A stretch of 64,000 bases of DNA, from NCBI GenBank assembly GCA_023269675.1, contig JAHFSX010000007.1:1-64000 (forward strand), read 5' to 3'. The DNA is from Verrucomicrobiota bacterium (GTDB taxonomy: Bacteria > Verrucomicrobiota > Kiritimatiellia > RFP12 > UBA1067). Below the pieces are notes generated by a model, which was given only the letters and a program-made list of their open reading frames with translations, was not told the DNA's origin and ran no database searches. Positions 18,661 through 27,776 of the stretch are shown here, piece by piece (within the stretch, counting starts at the first letter, position 1; each line of letters opens with the position of its first letter). A program made the translations under genes and the position numbers.

Positions 18661-19287
18661 ATGGGTCCTTTCGCGGGAAGTTGGGAGGACTATGTTAAGC
18701 CGGCCTGCAGGAATGGGGGCCGGCTTCAACACGGCTGAGCGAGCCGAGCTTCAAGACGGTGCGCGTGAGCAGGAGATAACGTATAAAATAGCCCGCGCCT
18801 TTGCAAGCGGGGGTCACGAACCGCTTCTCCTGCCCTTGCCCATCAGCAGGGGCCCGGTCAAGGGCTTTGGCCATCTCGACGAAATAATGCATAAATACGT
18901 TACACATATTAGCGGAAAGTGCGATTCACTGCCAACCTAATAATGGTGGCCGGACGTCATTGGGGTGTGATTCAACTTTGTTGAATCCACGCCCGAAGGA
19001 GGAGCTAAAATTTAGGAGTTGGGAGTTACCATACCATGAAGTGAACGGCTGATCGCAGGTTAGCCACCGCTGACTCCGCCAAGGTGCGGCCGATCCGGCC
19101 CGCGTCATGGCTGAGCGGCGCGTCTCCGGAAACAGACGCCGTGCCAGTTGAGGGTGGGCTTGACGTTCGGTGCGGGAGCTGTCACACTTCCATGAGAATG
19201 TGGGTTTGAGGCTGTCGGGACACGGTTGTCGCTGGCCCCGCGGCCGGCGACAGGGTTCGTGGATAGTGAGCGTGGATATGAGAGGCA
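18661..19287. other. Intergenic region with decayed dispersed repeat
   Basis: 625 bases between divergent genes. It contains the left end of the dispersed element (18963-19048, listed separately). The rest shows no gene; the stretch 19050-19287 has no recognisable structure. Confidence 0.5.
18963..19048 (+). repeat. MITE-like element, copy A (left end only)
   Basis: Left terminal hairpin at 18963-18994 (arms GGGTGTGATTCAAC and GTTGAAT-C-CACGCCC), followed by GAAGGAGGAGCTAAAATTT and a body matching copies B-D up to about 19048. Similarity then stops; no right end is visible, so the copy is truncated. Confidence 0.7.
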
Positions 19288-20529
19288 ATGAATGGTATGC
19301 GCCACGGGAAACGTCATCTCCGAAGCCTGTATCGGGCGGTCTTGTCGGCGGGTTGGTCCAGCTTTCGCCCTGGCAACCAAGTCACCCTGTTACATAACGG
19401 AGAAGCCTATTTTCCGGCTATCGAAAGGGCCTTTGACCGGGCCAAGTATGAAGTTTACCTTGAAACGTATATTTACGAGAATGACGCCACCGGACGGCGG
19501 ATTGCTGACGCGCTAAAACGGGCTGCCCTGCGCGGCGTGAAGGTCTATGTGCTGATCGACGGCTACGGGTCTAAGGATCTGCCGCAGAGCCTGCTGGACG
19601 ACCTGCGGGCGGCCGGTGTGAAGACGCTTATTTATCGTCCCCAGATATCACCGTGGACGTTTCGGCGCGAGCGCCTGCGGCGGTTGCACCGGAAAATCGC
19701 GGTTGCGGACCGGGAAATCGCCTTTGTCGGCGGGATCAACATCATTTCTGACAGTAAGGCGGCGGGCGACAGTTCCCCTCGCTATGACTACGCGGTAGCT
19801 GTGGAAGGGCCGCTGGTAGACGTGATCCGACTTTCCGCGCAACGTCTGTGGTCGATGGTGGCGTGGAGTGATTTTCGCAGAGGCACCGTCCGGTGCGAGG
19901 CCCCGCCGACTTCGACTTTCAGCGGGGGGGGCATGAGAGCGGCCTTCCTGGTGAGAGACAATTTCCACCATCGCCGGGACATAGAAGGTGCGTATATGCA
20001 GGCGATCAAGCAAGCCGAATCTGAAATCATTCTGGCCCACGCCTACTTTTTGCCAGGTTTTGATTTTCGGCATGCGCTGATTCATGCGGCCGGGCGCGGC
20101 GTACGGGTGGTTTTGCTGTTGCAGGGGAAGGTGGAATACCCACTCGAGCATTATGCGGCGCGGGCGCTCTACGGCACGCTCCTCGATGCGGGAATCGAAA
20201 TTTACGAATACGGCACGAGCTTCCTCCACGCCAAGGTGGCGGTGATCGACGGGCACTGGGCGACGGTGGGGTCTTCGAATATCGATCCATTCAGTCTGCT
20301 GCTTTCACGTGAAGCGAATGTGGTTGTTGACGACGAAGAGTTTGGCGCGACCTTGGCGCAAAGTCTGAAAAAGACCGCGGAGACCGATTGTCGCCGGATT
20401 TTGGCGGACAACTGGAAACAGCACCCCGCGTGTTTACGGTTCATCAGTTGGCTCAGTTACGGATTGCTGAGAGTGATGATGGGAATCAGCGGCTATGCCC
20501 GTGAAAACGGCCGCTCTCGGAACGATTGA
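19288..20529 (+). CDS. clsB: Phospholipase D-like cardiolipin synthase
   Basis: 413 residues with two HKD motifs: H134-R-K136-IAVA-D141 (followed by EIAFVGGIN) and H314-A-K316-VAVI-D321 (followed by GHWATVGSSNIDP). This is the two-domain arrangement of cardiolipin synthases, which join two phosphatidyl groups at the inner membrane. It lacks the two long N-terminal transmembrane helices of ClsA and is nearest to the ClsB type (about 410 residues). GAGAGG precedes the ATG at 19288; an in-frame ATG nine bases later is also possible. It heads a + strand run with the AI-2E permease and pirin genes. The symbol is given by family resemblance; a general phospholipase D is the alternative. Confidence 0.8.
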   Translation: MNGMRHGKRHLRSLYRAVLSAGWSSFRPGNQVTLLHNGEAYFPAIERAFDRAKYEVYLETYIYENDATGRRIADALKRAALRGVKVYVLIDGYGSKDLPQSLLDDLRAAGVKTLIYRPQISPWTFRRERLRRLHRKIAVADREIAFVGGINIISDSKAAGDSSPRYDYAVAVEGPLVDVIRLSAQRLWSMVAWSDFRRGTVRCEAPPTSTFSGGGMRAAFLVRDNFHHRRDIEGAYMQAIKQAESEIILAHAYFLPGFDFRHALIHAAGRGVRVVLLLQGKVEYPLEHYAARALYGTLLDAGIEIYEYGTSFLHAKVAVIDGHWATVGSSNIDPFSLLLSREANVVVDDEEFGATLAQSLKKTAETDCRRILADNWKQHPACLRFISWLSYGLLRVMMGISGYARENGRSRND

Positions 20530-20604
20530 GCGCTAGCCGGAGCCCGATGGGGCACCACGTTTTTTAAGGTTTCGTTCCGCCCGCTTGAGCCCTGCCCGGC
20601 ATGG

Positions 20605-20648
20605 TAGGGTATCACCCTATCGTTTTAAAACGTCCCCTCCTGTATCAT
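20605..20648 (+). promoter_or_regulatory. 6-3-6 inverted-repeat operator with candidate -10
   Basis: TAGGGT-ATC-ACCCTA at 20605-20619 is a perfect inverted repeat. TATCAT at 20643-20648 could be a -10 element, which would put the repeat centre near -43, a usual place for an activator. The AI-2E gene starts at 20827. A one-mismatch version of the site lies upstream of the entericidin-like gene. Confidence 0.5.
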
Positions 20649-20826
20649 GTTTCACATGCGCGGGTGAATTCGCTGCCGTCAATAATCGGGGGCGGCGTGG
20701 CGTATTTCTTTAGCGCTAGGGCGCTCTTTGTGCGGCCGAAAGCATTCCGTTCCGCGCGGGCAGAGCGGCTGGCTGGGCCGGGTCCGGGTTAATGGGTCAG
20801 GGGCTGACAGGAACGGAGGTGATCAG

Positions 20827-22074
20827 ATGCCGGTTCAGGTACCAACTGGAATTCCGGGAAAGGATGATCGCCCCCGCGTGCTGCGCATCGAGCCCTCTCG
20901 CGGCACCATCATCATTTTGATACTGCTCATTCCCGGACTATGGGTGCTGAAACGCCTGCTGCCTGTCGTCCTGGTACTCGTGGCGGCACTCGTCATCGTC
21001 GGCACGGTAAGTCCTGCGGTTCGGTGGTTTGAAGAGCGGCGCATGCCCCGGAGCGCGGGCATCGGGATTGTGTTCACCGCGCTCTTGTTGGTCGCCGCCC
21101 TCCTCATTACCGTGACGATTCCCGAACTCATGGTGCAGGCCTCGAACCTGCTGGAACAAGAACCCGCCCTGCGGGAACGCTTGGTTCGATCGCTGGCGGA
21201 TTCTCATCTCACCGGTCCTTTGGCGGAGGTGCTTCGCAATATGCGCGCCGGTGAGCTTTTTACGGCAACCGCTTCAGATGCCATCAAGTTCTCCACGCGC
21301 GTTTTCGAGATTTTCGTGTATATCCTGAGTTCCGTTTTCCTCGCCCTGTACATCATGATCGACCGGGACCGGTTGCGCGGAGGCCTGTTCGCGGCGGTCC
21401 CCCGGTCCAGCCACATCCGCCTTTCCCGGATCATGCTGAGTTTGGAAACCATTGTAGGAGGTTACATCCGCGGGCAGGTTGTCACCTCGGCTTTCATGAC
21501 GGTTTTCGTGTTCGCTCTCCTGAGTTTTAGCGGCGTGACAAACGCCTTGGCCATCGCGGTGTTCGCGGGCGTTGCCGATGTTCTACCCTACATCGGGGCC
21601 CTGCTTTCGGTGGGGGTAACAGTGGCGGCCGCTCTTTCCCGCGGCCCCGCTGTCATGGTCGTCGTGTTCGTGTTGATGCTCGCCTACGAGGAACTTGAGA
21701 GCCGCTTTATAATTCCGCGCATCTATGGTCGCGCTCTGCGTCTCCCCTCGTCCGTGATCCTTTTCTCGCTTTTGGCGGGAGGCGTGCTATTGGGCATGGT
21801 CGGGGCGCTTCTCGCCCTGCCTGTGGCGGCGGCGGTGCGGATGCTCATCGAGGAACTGCGCGTCGAACTGCCGGGACAGCAGGAGCAGGCGGAAGACGTG
21901 GAGATCAAGGAGCGCGATGACCGCGGTGAGGAGGAGTACGAGCGCCGGGCCGAAGGCATGCCCGCCGATCAGGCAGCCGCCATCGCCGTCGAGATTTCCG
22001 CCGATCGACATAAGGAAGAAAACAGGCGGCCGACAAAAACGGAGACGCCGGCGGATCTCGGCACGGGTGTCTGA
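20827..22074 (+). CDS. AI-2E family (PerM-like) membrane transporter
   Basis: 415 residues. The ATG at 20827 follows GGAGGTGATCAG, an almost full anti-16S match, so the longer frame from 20728 is rejected. The protein has paired N-terminal helices (about 20-60), a further helix near 75-95, an amphipathic region, and a block of helices (about 200-355) with YIRGQVVTSAFMT and DVLPYIGALL, characteristic of the PerM/YdiK/TqsA family. A charged tail of about 60 residues rich in Glu/Arg is extra. Members export small molecules or act as Na+/H+ antiporters; the cargo cannot be told from sequence. A clear 6-3-6 inverted repeat lies 208 bases upstream. Confidence 0.85.
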   Translation: MPVQVPTGIPGKDDRPRVLRIEPSRGTIIILILLIPGLWVLKRLLPVVLVLVAALVIVGTVSPAVRWFEERRMPRSAGIGIVFTALLLVAALLITVTIPELMVQASNLLEQEPALRERLVRSLADSHLTGPLAEVLRNMRAGELFTATASDAIKFSTRVFEIFVYILSSVFLALYIMIDRDRLRGGLFAAVPRSSHIRLSRIMLSLETIVGGYIRGQVVTSAFMTVFVFALLSFSGVTNALAIAVFAGVADVLPYIGALLSVGVTVAAALSRGPAVMVVVFVLMLAYEELESRFIIPRIYGRALRLPSSVILFSLLAGGVLLGMVGALLALPVAAAVRMLIEELRVELPGQQEQAEDVEIKERDDRGEEEYERRAEGMPADQAAAIAVEISADRHKEENRRPTKTETPADLGTGV

Positions 22075-22225
22075 CCTTCCCGCGTTTCAGGTCCTTACGC
22101 GCCTTTTTGTCGTTTCCCTGACGTTGCGGAGCGTTAGCCTGTAAGGGCCCGCATGCGGCGTCATTTTCTGGTTGTGCCGCACGAGGCCAGCCTGGGTGTG
22201 CGCGAACGCACAAAAGGAGAAGACG

Positions 22226-22981
22226 ATGAATACGATAGAAATCATCAGGGCCGACAGGCGGCATTTTTCTGATTTTGGATGGTTGAAAACGTATTGGCTT
22301 TTCTCGTTCTCCAGCTATTTTGATCCCCGCAACATCCAGTTCGGGGCCCTGCGAGTTTTCAATGACGACGTCGTTGAACCGGGAATGGGCTTTCCCACCC
22401 ATCCCCACGAGGAAATGGAGATCGTGACCCTGGTGCTCGACGGCGAGATGACTCATGAGGACAGCATGGGCAACAAGAACGTCATCCGTGCGGGCGATGT
22501 CCAGCGCATGTCGGCCGGAACGGGACTGACCCACTCCGAGTTTAATCTGACCCAGACACCGGCGCACTTTTACCAAATCTGGCTCTTTCCGGACAAGAAA
22601 GGGCTTCGCCCAACATATGACCAGAGGACTTTCGCACCGGCTGAATGGAAAAACCGGCTTTTCCCCGTGGCTTCCGGACAGAACATACCCGGAGCGGTCA
22701 CGTTTCATATGGATGCCACCATCTATCGCTGTGACCTTGATAAGGGGAAGGAGGTGACATTGAAGAGCACAGCAGGCCGGCGGGTCTTTGTCTATCTCAC
22801 AAAAGGCCGTCTATCAGTCAACGGCCGGCCCATGGCAACCCAGGATCAGGCGCGGATCGACATTGAAGAACCGCTCGTTTTATCGGCCTCCGAGTGGGCC
22901 GAAATGATCCTGATCGATGTTCCCTCTTGCAAGGGCTGGGGATACAGCAGCGAGACTTTGCAGGGGGAAAAGAGGAAATAG
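22226..22981 (+). CDS. Pirin family protein (cupin, quercetinase-like)
   Basis: 251 residues from the ATG at 22226 (AAAAGGAGAAGACG upstream). Bicupin pirin: HPHEEMEIVTLVLDGEMTHED carries the metal-binding His pair, and GTGLTHSEFN supplies the further His and Glu. The N-terminal RADRRHFSDFGWL block is typical of the YhhW-like branch. Bacterial pirins bind Fe or Ni; some open quercetin with O2, others act as redox-sensitive regulators. It follows the AI-2E gene by about 150 bases on the same strand. Confidence 0.9.
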   Translation: MNTIEIIRADRRHFSDFGWLKTYWLFSFSSYFDPRNIQFGALRVFNDDVVEPGMGFPTHPHEEMEIVTLVLDGEMTHEDSMGNKNVIRAGDVQRMSAGTGLTHSEFNLTQTPAHFYQIWLFPDKKGLRPTYDQRTFAPAEWKNRLFPVASGQNIPGAVTFHMDATIYRCDLDKGKEVTLKSTAGRRVFVYLTKGRLSVNGRPMATQDQARIDIEEPLVLSASEWAEMILIDVPSCKGWGYSSETLQGEKRK

Positions 22982-23180
22982 CACGCGAACGGACAGCTCG
23001 CTCGCTGACCGCCCAGCCTCAGGGGGCCGAACGCTCCGCTTTTCCTCGGCCTGTGACTGAGGCGGGAGTCAGAACGCCGGCGCGTGGCGCATAGCCCGCG
23101 CACGCTGACAGGCCAAGGGGAGCGATCGGCTGCTCGTGGCCGAAGCATAGGCCGTTGTCGGTTCCGGATGTCGGTCAGGG

Positions 23181-23309
23181 CTAGTTGACCGCGTCTTTCA
23201 TGGCGTCGCCGACGCTCTCAATGTCCTGGCCCGCGCCCCGGACCGTATTGCACGCGGAGCCGCACACCGCCACACCCAACAGCACCAGCATCATAAACAG
23301 CATTTTCAT
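23181..23309 (-). CDS. Entericidin A/B-like small lipoprotein
   Basis: 42 residues. ATG at 23309 with AAAGGAG 7 bases upstream; stop TAG at 23181-23183. A hydrophobic leader (MLFMMLVLLGVAVCGSA) runs to a lipobox cysteine (GSAC, Cys20). The mature peptide begins CNTVRGAGQDIESVGDAMKD, the hallmark of entericidin EcnA/EcnB-type lipoproteins. These are made in stationary phase or osmotic stress and can disturb envelopes. A 6-3-6 operator-like site lies about 63 bases upstream. It is small but convincing because leader, lipobox, family motif and ribosome site all agree. Confidence 0.88.
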   Translation of the reverse strand: MKMLFMMLVLLGVAVCGSACNTVRGAGQDIESVGDAMKDAVN

Positions 23310-23339
23310 ATTGCGCTCTCCTTTGTTTGTATCGTTGGC

Positions 23340-23386
23340 ATTATGTTAAGCTACAAATCGGCGCCGCGCGATGGGGTGTTACCCTA
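23340..23386 (-). promoter_or_regulatory. 6-3-6 operator upstream of entericidin-like gene
   Basis: TGGGGT-GTT-ACCCTA at 23372-23386 matches the perfect 20605 repeat except for one base in the left arm and the spacer. On the - strand CATAAT at 23345-23340 could be the -10, which places the operator near -46. Confidence 0.5.
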
Positions 23387-23428
23387 CCCGTGGCCGCTTC
23401 TGCCGGGGCGGACGCACGGGGCACCCGT

Positions 23429-24241
23429 TCAGTCCCCGGTTTCAGGCGGTCGCTGCGCCTGGCATTCCCCCAGGCGTGCGGCTGGGTCCTGCCGGTAGTA
23501 CTGCCTGAACTCATCGTACAGGGCGGGGTGCTGTTGCTGGAGTTCAGCCGGCTTTTCGAAAAAGAGTTCCGTCACGACAGCGAAGAACTCCGCGGGTTTT
23601 GTGGCGCCGTAGGCGGAGATCAGCGAAGGCGTGCCCGTGGCGACCTCCTGTTGCAGGCGTTGGTATTCCGAACCCAGCACCCGGGCCCAGTCCCGGTACA
23701 TGTGCGCGCTGTCGAGGAGGGGCGCGCCGTTCATGGCATCGTCCAGTAGGTCAAGCTGGTGGGCGAACTCGTGGAAGATGACGTTCGTCCCGTCGCCGGG
23801 GCTCTTCGCCCCGCGTACCGTGTCAGGCCAGGACAGCGCGACCGCACCGCCGCTGGACGAAAGTCCCGCCACCGGAAGGTTCATGACCGATACGATGCCC
23901 GCCTCTCCCCGCACTTCCTGCTCGAAATCGAAACTCTCGGGATAGACGAGGATACTGACCAGCCTTTCATAATAGTCGTGCCTGAGGTTGAGCAGCAGCA
24001 GGCACGCCTGTGCCGCCACCGTGACCCTGATCTCATCGGTGACGGTCAGGCCTTTGCAGCCCTCGAAATGCTTTTCGCTGATGAACACTTTGATCAGGTC
24101 CTCTAAGCGCTTCCGTTCGTCCGGATGGAGACATCGGCAACAGGACACGTTTTGGCCCATGACCCGCGACCACTCGGCCGGGAAGGGCTGTTGGGCGAGT
24201 TCGCGCCTGTGGTGATCACGGAAGGGATGAAATATGTTCAC
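23429..24241 (-). CDS. mtfA: MtfA-like zinc peptidase
   Basis: 270 residues, GTG start at 24241 with CGGAG 8 bases upstream. The zinc-peptidase motif H157-E158-FA-H161 lies in VIFHEFAHQLDLLDD. A conserved PAEFFAVVTELFF segment near 217-228 supplies the third ligand Glu. This is the MtfA (glucose-specific PTS regulator peptidase, M90) family, close to the E. coli length of about 265. In E. coli MtfA binds the repressor Mlc; a free-living PVC relative may use it otherwise. No other PTS gene is in the window. It sits at the end of the stress-type island on the same strand as the entericidin-like gene. Confidence 0.88.
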   Translation of the reverse strand: MNIFHPFRDHHRRELAQQPFPAEWSRVMGQNVSCCRCLHPDERKRLEDLIKVFISEKHFEGCKGLTVTDEIRVTVAAQACLLLLNLRHDYYERLVSILVYPESFDFEQEVRGEAGIVSVMNLPVAGLSSSGGAVALSWPDTVRGAKSPGDGTNVIFHEFAHQLDLLDDAMNGAPLLDSAHMYRDWARVLGSEYQRLQQEVATGTPSLISAYGATKPAEFFAVVTELFFEKPAELQQQHPALYDEFRQYYRQDPAARLGECQAQRPPETGD

Positions 24242-24727
24242 GCAACATCTCCGGCTGTTTGTTCAATCGGTGCTCGCAGGTGCACCTGAATGCGGAAGAA
24301 CAATAGCACGCCGAAGTCGCCGTCGCAACACGGCGCCGCGGATGTGGCAGGGGATTACAGAATGAGAGGGCGGAGGGCGCATTTGCTCATTCTTGCGAAA
24401 GTGCGCGGTTGGGGAGCGGGTGAGAGCGGGTTGCCTGCAGACTGGGAGAAAGTGCGGCGGCCGCGAGGGCGGGCCCTCCCGTTTGCCCGGCACGCCGCCC
24501 TTTTTCAGCTTGGCACTCAACCTGCTTTCGCGGACCAAAAGGCTGACTGTGCTGACAGAATAAAGTGCGCAAGGGACCCTCGCAATCTGCGGTTTTCTGC
24601 TGGAGTTCCCTCGGCCGCGGCAACGTTCATTTTAACGCAGCTTTTTTTTTGAGGGAGAACCGTCTGCAGCCCCGGCCCCCGCACGGACGCCGGCTCCCAT
24701 TGGCGCGATTTATGCTTAAATAGTATC
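24242..24727. other. Divergent intergenic region
   Basis: About 485 bases between the GTG of the MtfA-like gene and the kinase gene. It has a run of ten T at about 24641-24651, with no convincing stem before it. No gene, RNA or repeat was recognised; promoters for both divergent genes should be here. Confidence 0.4.
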
Positions 24728-26326
24728 GTGTTGATTGAACCAAACAAACCCAATATTTTGCGAGCTGTGAAGCGTGAACCTGCCGCGGCCCCGAAGGAGT
24801 CCCCCAAAACAGGGATCATATTCGAATGCGCGGAGGAAACGAAATGCCTGCACTGCCATGCGGTTGTGCCGTTAGAAGCAGCCACGCCCCTGACGACTCG
24901 GCTTTGCCCGGCCTGCGGAGGTCAGGTCTTGGTTCCGGGTCGGGTGGGCGGGTTTTTATTGTATGATCACATCGGCGAAGGCGATATGGGGGCCATCTAC
25001 CGCGCGACCGACGAATCGCTGGGGCGGGACGTGGCGGTCAAGCTGGTGCGCGGGTGTCGTGCTGACGACCCGGAATCCTTTGAACGCCTGCGCCGCGAGG
25101 CCTGTGCTGCCGGGAAGCTGAATCATCCGCGGGTGGCCCAGATGTACGCGCTCAATTTTTCAAACGGGCACCCCTATCTGGTCATGGAACTGGTGACAGG
25201 CCAAGATTTCGCCCAGAAGATGCAAAGCGAAGGGCGCATCGAGGAGGGCGTCGTTTTGCGGATGGCGTTGGACGTGGCGGAGGGGTTGTCGGCCCTTAAC
25301 CGCGAGGGCCTGGTCCACGGTGATATCAAGCCTGCCAACATCGTAATGGACCGGGATGGCAACGCAAAACTGGTCGATTTCGGGCTCTCTGGCATGACGC
25401 GTGGCGACGGTCGCGGTGTTATCGTGGGCACACCGGACTATATCGCCCCTGAACTGCTCCGGGGCGCTGCTGACACCCATCGCAGCGACATCTATAGCCT
25501 CGGCGCCACGCTCTATCACCTGCTGTCCGGACGGCCCCCGCTCGAGGGTAAGACGTCGGTCGATGTCCTCAAAGCGCGGCTCTTCCAGCAGCCTGTGCCG
25601 CTCGGAACGTATGCGAGCCATGTGTCGTTAACCACGCGGAAACTGGTCATGCGGATGCTCGAGTGCAATCCGGAGAAGCGTCCGGTCAACAGCGATGCCG
25701 TCGCCGCCGACATCCGGGAGGCCCGGGCCCGACTGAACGCGCCGCCGACCGTCACCACCCGCATCGGCGTTTCGGTGTTTTTGCGCCGTTTCTTTGCGCA
25801 TCGCAGTTTGCCTCGGCGTGCGCAACCGGCGAAAAAAGAATCGCGGCGCCACGCCTACGTCATTGGCGTCCTTTGTCTGGTCGCCGTGGTCGCCTTCCTG
25901 TTCGCTTTGAGGGATCAATCCTACGTTCAGACCTTAGAGTGGCTCCGCCGGGATGTTGCCGGCCTTATGAAAACCTGGGCTCTGCGGGTCAGCCCTTCCC
26001 AAACCCGGGCCGAAACCGCCGTACGTGTCCGGGATGTCGTCATGGATGCCCAAGCGGGGGATTTATCCCTGAAAGACGGCGTGTTGCTCAGTGATGCGGT
26101 GGTCAAGGGCGTCTCATGCAAAAACGTCTTCATCATCAAGCATTCGGGCGGCGTGGGGATGTATTCCTACTCGCAGTTTGTGCCGGCCTCTGCGGCCATC
26201 GTCAGCAATCTTCTCCGCGAGGTGGCGGGGCGCGCGGTTGCGTCAGTCGGCCCCTCGGCTGGGCTCTGGAGGGGCAATCCGAAACCCGCGAGGGAAAGCC
26301 GAGATGCGGTTGAAGCGGGCGAATAG
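24728..26326 (+). CDS. Hanks-type Ser/Thr kinase with N-terminal zinc ribbon and one TM helix
   Basis: 532 residues. A CxxC...CxxC zinc ribbon (Cys40/43 and Cys60/63) precedes the kinase. The P-loop is IGEGDMGAIY (82-91), the lysine VAVK105, the catalytic loop H197-GDIK201-PAN204, the metal site D217-FG, and the activation segment GTPDYIAPE. HGD replaces the usual HRD, so it is a non-RD kinase. A hydrophobic helix at about 374-391 would anchor it, leaving a C-terminal domain of 140 residues with no recognised family outside the cytoplasm. The start is the least sure point: GTG at 24728 has no clear ribosome site. A PQQ-propeller gene follows 75 bases later on the same strand. Confidence 0.85.
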   Translation: MLIEPNKPNILRAVKREPAAAPKESPKTGIIFECAEETKCLHCHAVVPLEAATPLTTRLCPACGGQVLVPGRVGGFLLYDHIGEGDMGAIYRATDESLGRDVAVKLVRGCRADDPESFERLRREACAAGKLNHPRVAQMYALNFSNGHPYLVMELVTGQDFAQKMQSEGRIEEGVVLRMALDVAEGLSALNREGLVHGDIKPANIVMDRDGNAKLVDFGLSGMTRGDGRGVIVGTPDYIAPELLRGAADTHRSDIYSLGATLYHLLSGRPPLEGKTSVDVLKARLFQQPVPLGTYASHVSLTTRKLVMRMLECNPEKRPVNSDAVAADIREARARLNAPPTVTTRIGVSVFLRRFFAHRSLPRRAQPAKKESRRHAYVIGVLCLVAVVAFLFALRDQSYVQTLEWLRRDVAGLMKTWALRVSPSQTRAETAVRVRDVVMDAQAGDLSLKDGVLLSDAVVKGVSCKNVFIIKHSGGVGMYSYSQFVPASAAIVSNLLREVAGRAVASVGPSAGLWRGNPKPARESRDAVEAGE

Positions 26327-26401
26327 GGTGGCGAAAGGCTTAAACCGGGTGCGGTGCCGTTTGAAATGTGATTTCGTATCGGCCGACAGGGAGAATACAC
26401 C

Positions 26402-27688
26402 GTGATCAGAAGATGGATTCGCGTGATTGGATGTGCGAGCGTGGGCGTTTGTCCGGTCGTTTTGTCAAGGGCCGCGGATGCACAAGAGCCGGCGCCCTCG
26501 CTGGTCCGCTCGGCTGCCCCCGACTGGCCTCAATGGCGCGGCCCGAGCCGGGATGGAATCTCCGCGGAAACGGGGTTGCTGCAAGCCTGGCCCGCAGGGG
26601 GGCCGAAACTGTTGTGGAAAGCCTCCGGAATCGGCCGGGGCTACTCGTCCCCGATCGTCGTGGCGGACGGCGTCTACATCACGGGAGACACTGACACAGA
26701 ACTGGTCATCAGCGCGTTCACGCTCGATGGGCAGCCGCGCTGGAAGGCCGCTAACGGCGCGCCTTGGAAGAAGTCGTATCCCGGCGCCCGTTCATCCTGT
26801 AGCTTCGATGACGGCAAACTGTATCACATGAACGCCCACGGGAGCTTGGCGTGCCTGGATGCGGCCACGGGAGACAAAGTTTGGAGCGTGAATGTGCTGG
26901 AGCGCTATGAAGCCAAGAACATCGTGTGGGGCATCAGCGAATCCGTGCTGGTGCAAGGTGACCGCGTGTTCGCGACGCCGGCGGGGGCCCGGGGCCTGAT
27001 GGTGGCTCTCGACAAGCGGACCGGCGCGCCGATTTGGGCGACGCCTGCACTCGATGGCGAGCAAGCCTCTTATTCCTCGCCGATCCTCATCCAGGCGGGC
27101 AAGCGTGCGCTGCTGGTCAACGGCGGATCAAAGAACGTGTTTGCCGTGGACGCGGCGACGGGCGCCCTGGTTTGGCAGATGCCGCACGTGGATCCCAAAA
27201 ATACGGTCAACACCACGCCGGTGCTGTCCGGACGTTTGCTGCTCTTTACCGATTCGAGCCGCGATTACGGCGCGGTCTTCGGCGTCAGGCTGGGCGACGA
27301 CTCGGCGTCGCGCGCGTGGACCCGCGAGCTTAAGATCGGCCATGGAGGGACGGTCTGCGTTGATGGCCGGCTGTACGGATCAAGCAGTCGCGGCGACGTG
27401 ACCGGCTGGGTGGGGGTCGACGCGGAGACCGGCCAGTCGATACAGGTGAGTCCGGCCGGCGACTTGTCGGACGGCTCGGCGATCTTCGCCGACGGGCGGT
27501 TCTACTGTTTGACAGTGAGGGGCCTGATGACGCTGCAGGAGTTGACGGTTGCCGGATTCCGAACCGCAGGCGCGTTCCGGCTGGCGGAAGGGCAGGGGCA
27601 AGACGCCTGGGCGCATCCGGTTCTCAGCCAGGGACGGCTTTTCGTGCGGTATCACGACACGCTGTATTGCTACGCCGTCCGGCGGTGA
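26402..27688 (+). CDS. Exported PQQ-like beta-propeller protein
   Basis: 428 residues, GTG start at 26402 with GGGAG 8 bases upstream. A signal peptide (VIGCASVGVCPVVLSRAADA) is followed by WPQWRGPSRDGIS, the usual N-terminal motif of PVC-phylum outer-membrane or periplasmic propellers. Repeated blades of the type LYHMNAHGSLACLDAATGDKVW follow (PQQ_2/PQQ_3 repeats). Cofactor residues of true quinoprotein dehydrogenases are not evident, so this may be a scaffold or sugar/electron-transfer partner. Downstream of the Hanks kinase on the same strand; possibly co-transcribed. Confidence 0.85.
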   Translation: MIRRWIRVIGCASVGVCPVVLSRAADAQEPAPSLVRSAAPDWPQWRGPSRDGISAETGLLQAWPAGGPKLLWKASGIGRGYSSPIVVADGVYITGDTDTELVISAFTLDGQPRWKAANGAPWKKSYPGARSSCSFDDGKLYHMNAHGSLACLDAATGDKVWSVNVLERYEAKNIVWGISESVLVQGDRVFATPAGARGLMVALDKRTGAPIWATPALDGEQASYSSPILIQAGKRALLVNGGSKNVFAVDAATGALVWQMPHVDPKNTVNTTPVLSGRLLLFTDSSRDYGAVFGVRLGDDSASRAWTRELKIGHGGTVCVDGRLYGSSSRGDVTGWVGVDAETGQSIQVSPAGDLSDGSAIFADGRFYCLTVRGLMTLQELTVAGFRTAGAFRLAEGQGQDAWAHPVLSQGRLFVRYHDTLYCYAVRR

Positions 27689-27776
27689 CGGCCGGTAACC
27701 GTCTGGCGGATGATGCGCCACCGGTTTTTCTTCATTTGGCCCGTGAACGATGACGACCTCGCGCCCTCCCGTTTTG

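Noticed and set aside
24641-24652. Run of T as intrinsic terminator
   Set aside because: No GC-rich stem directly before it and no + strand gene upstream that would need it.
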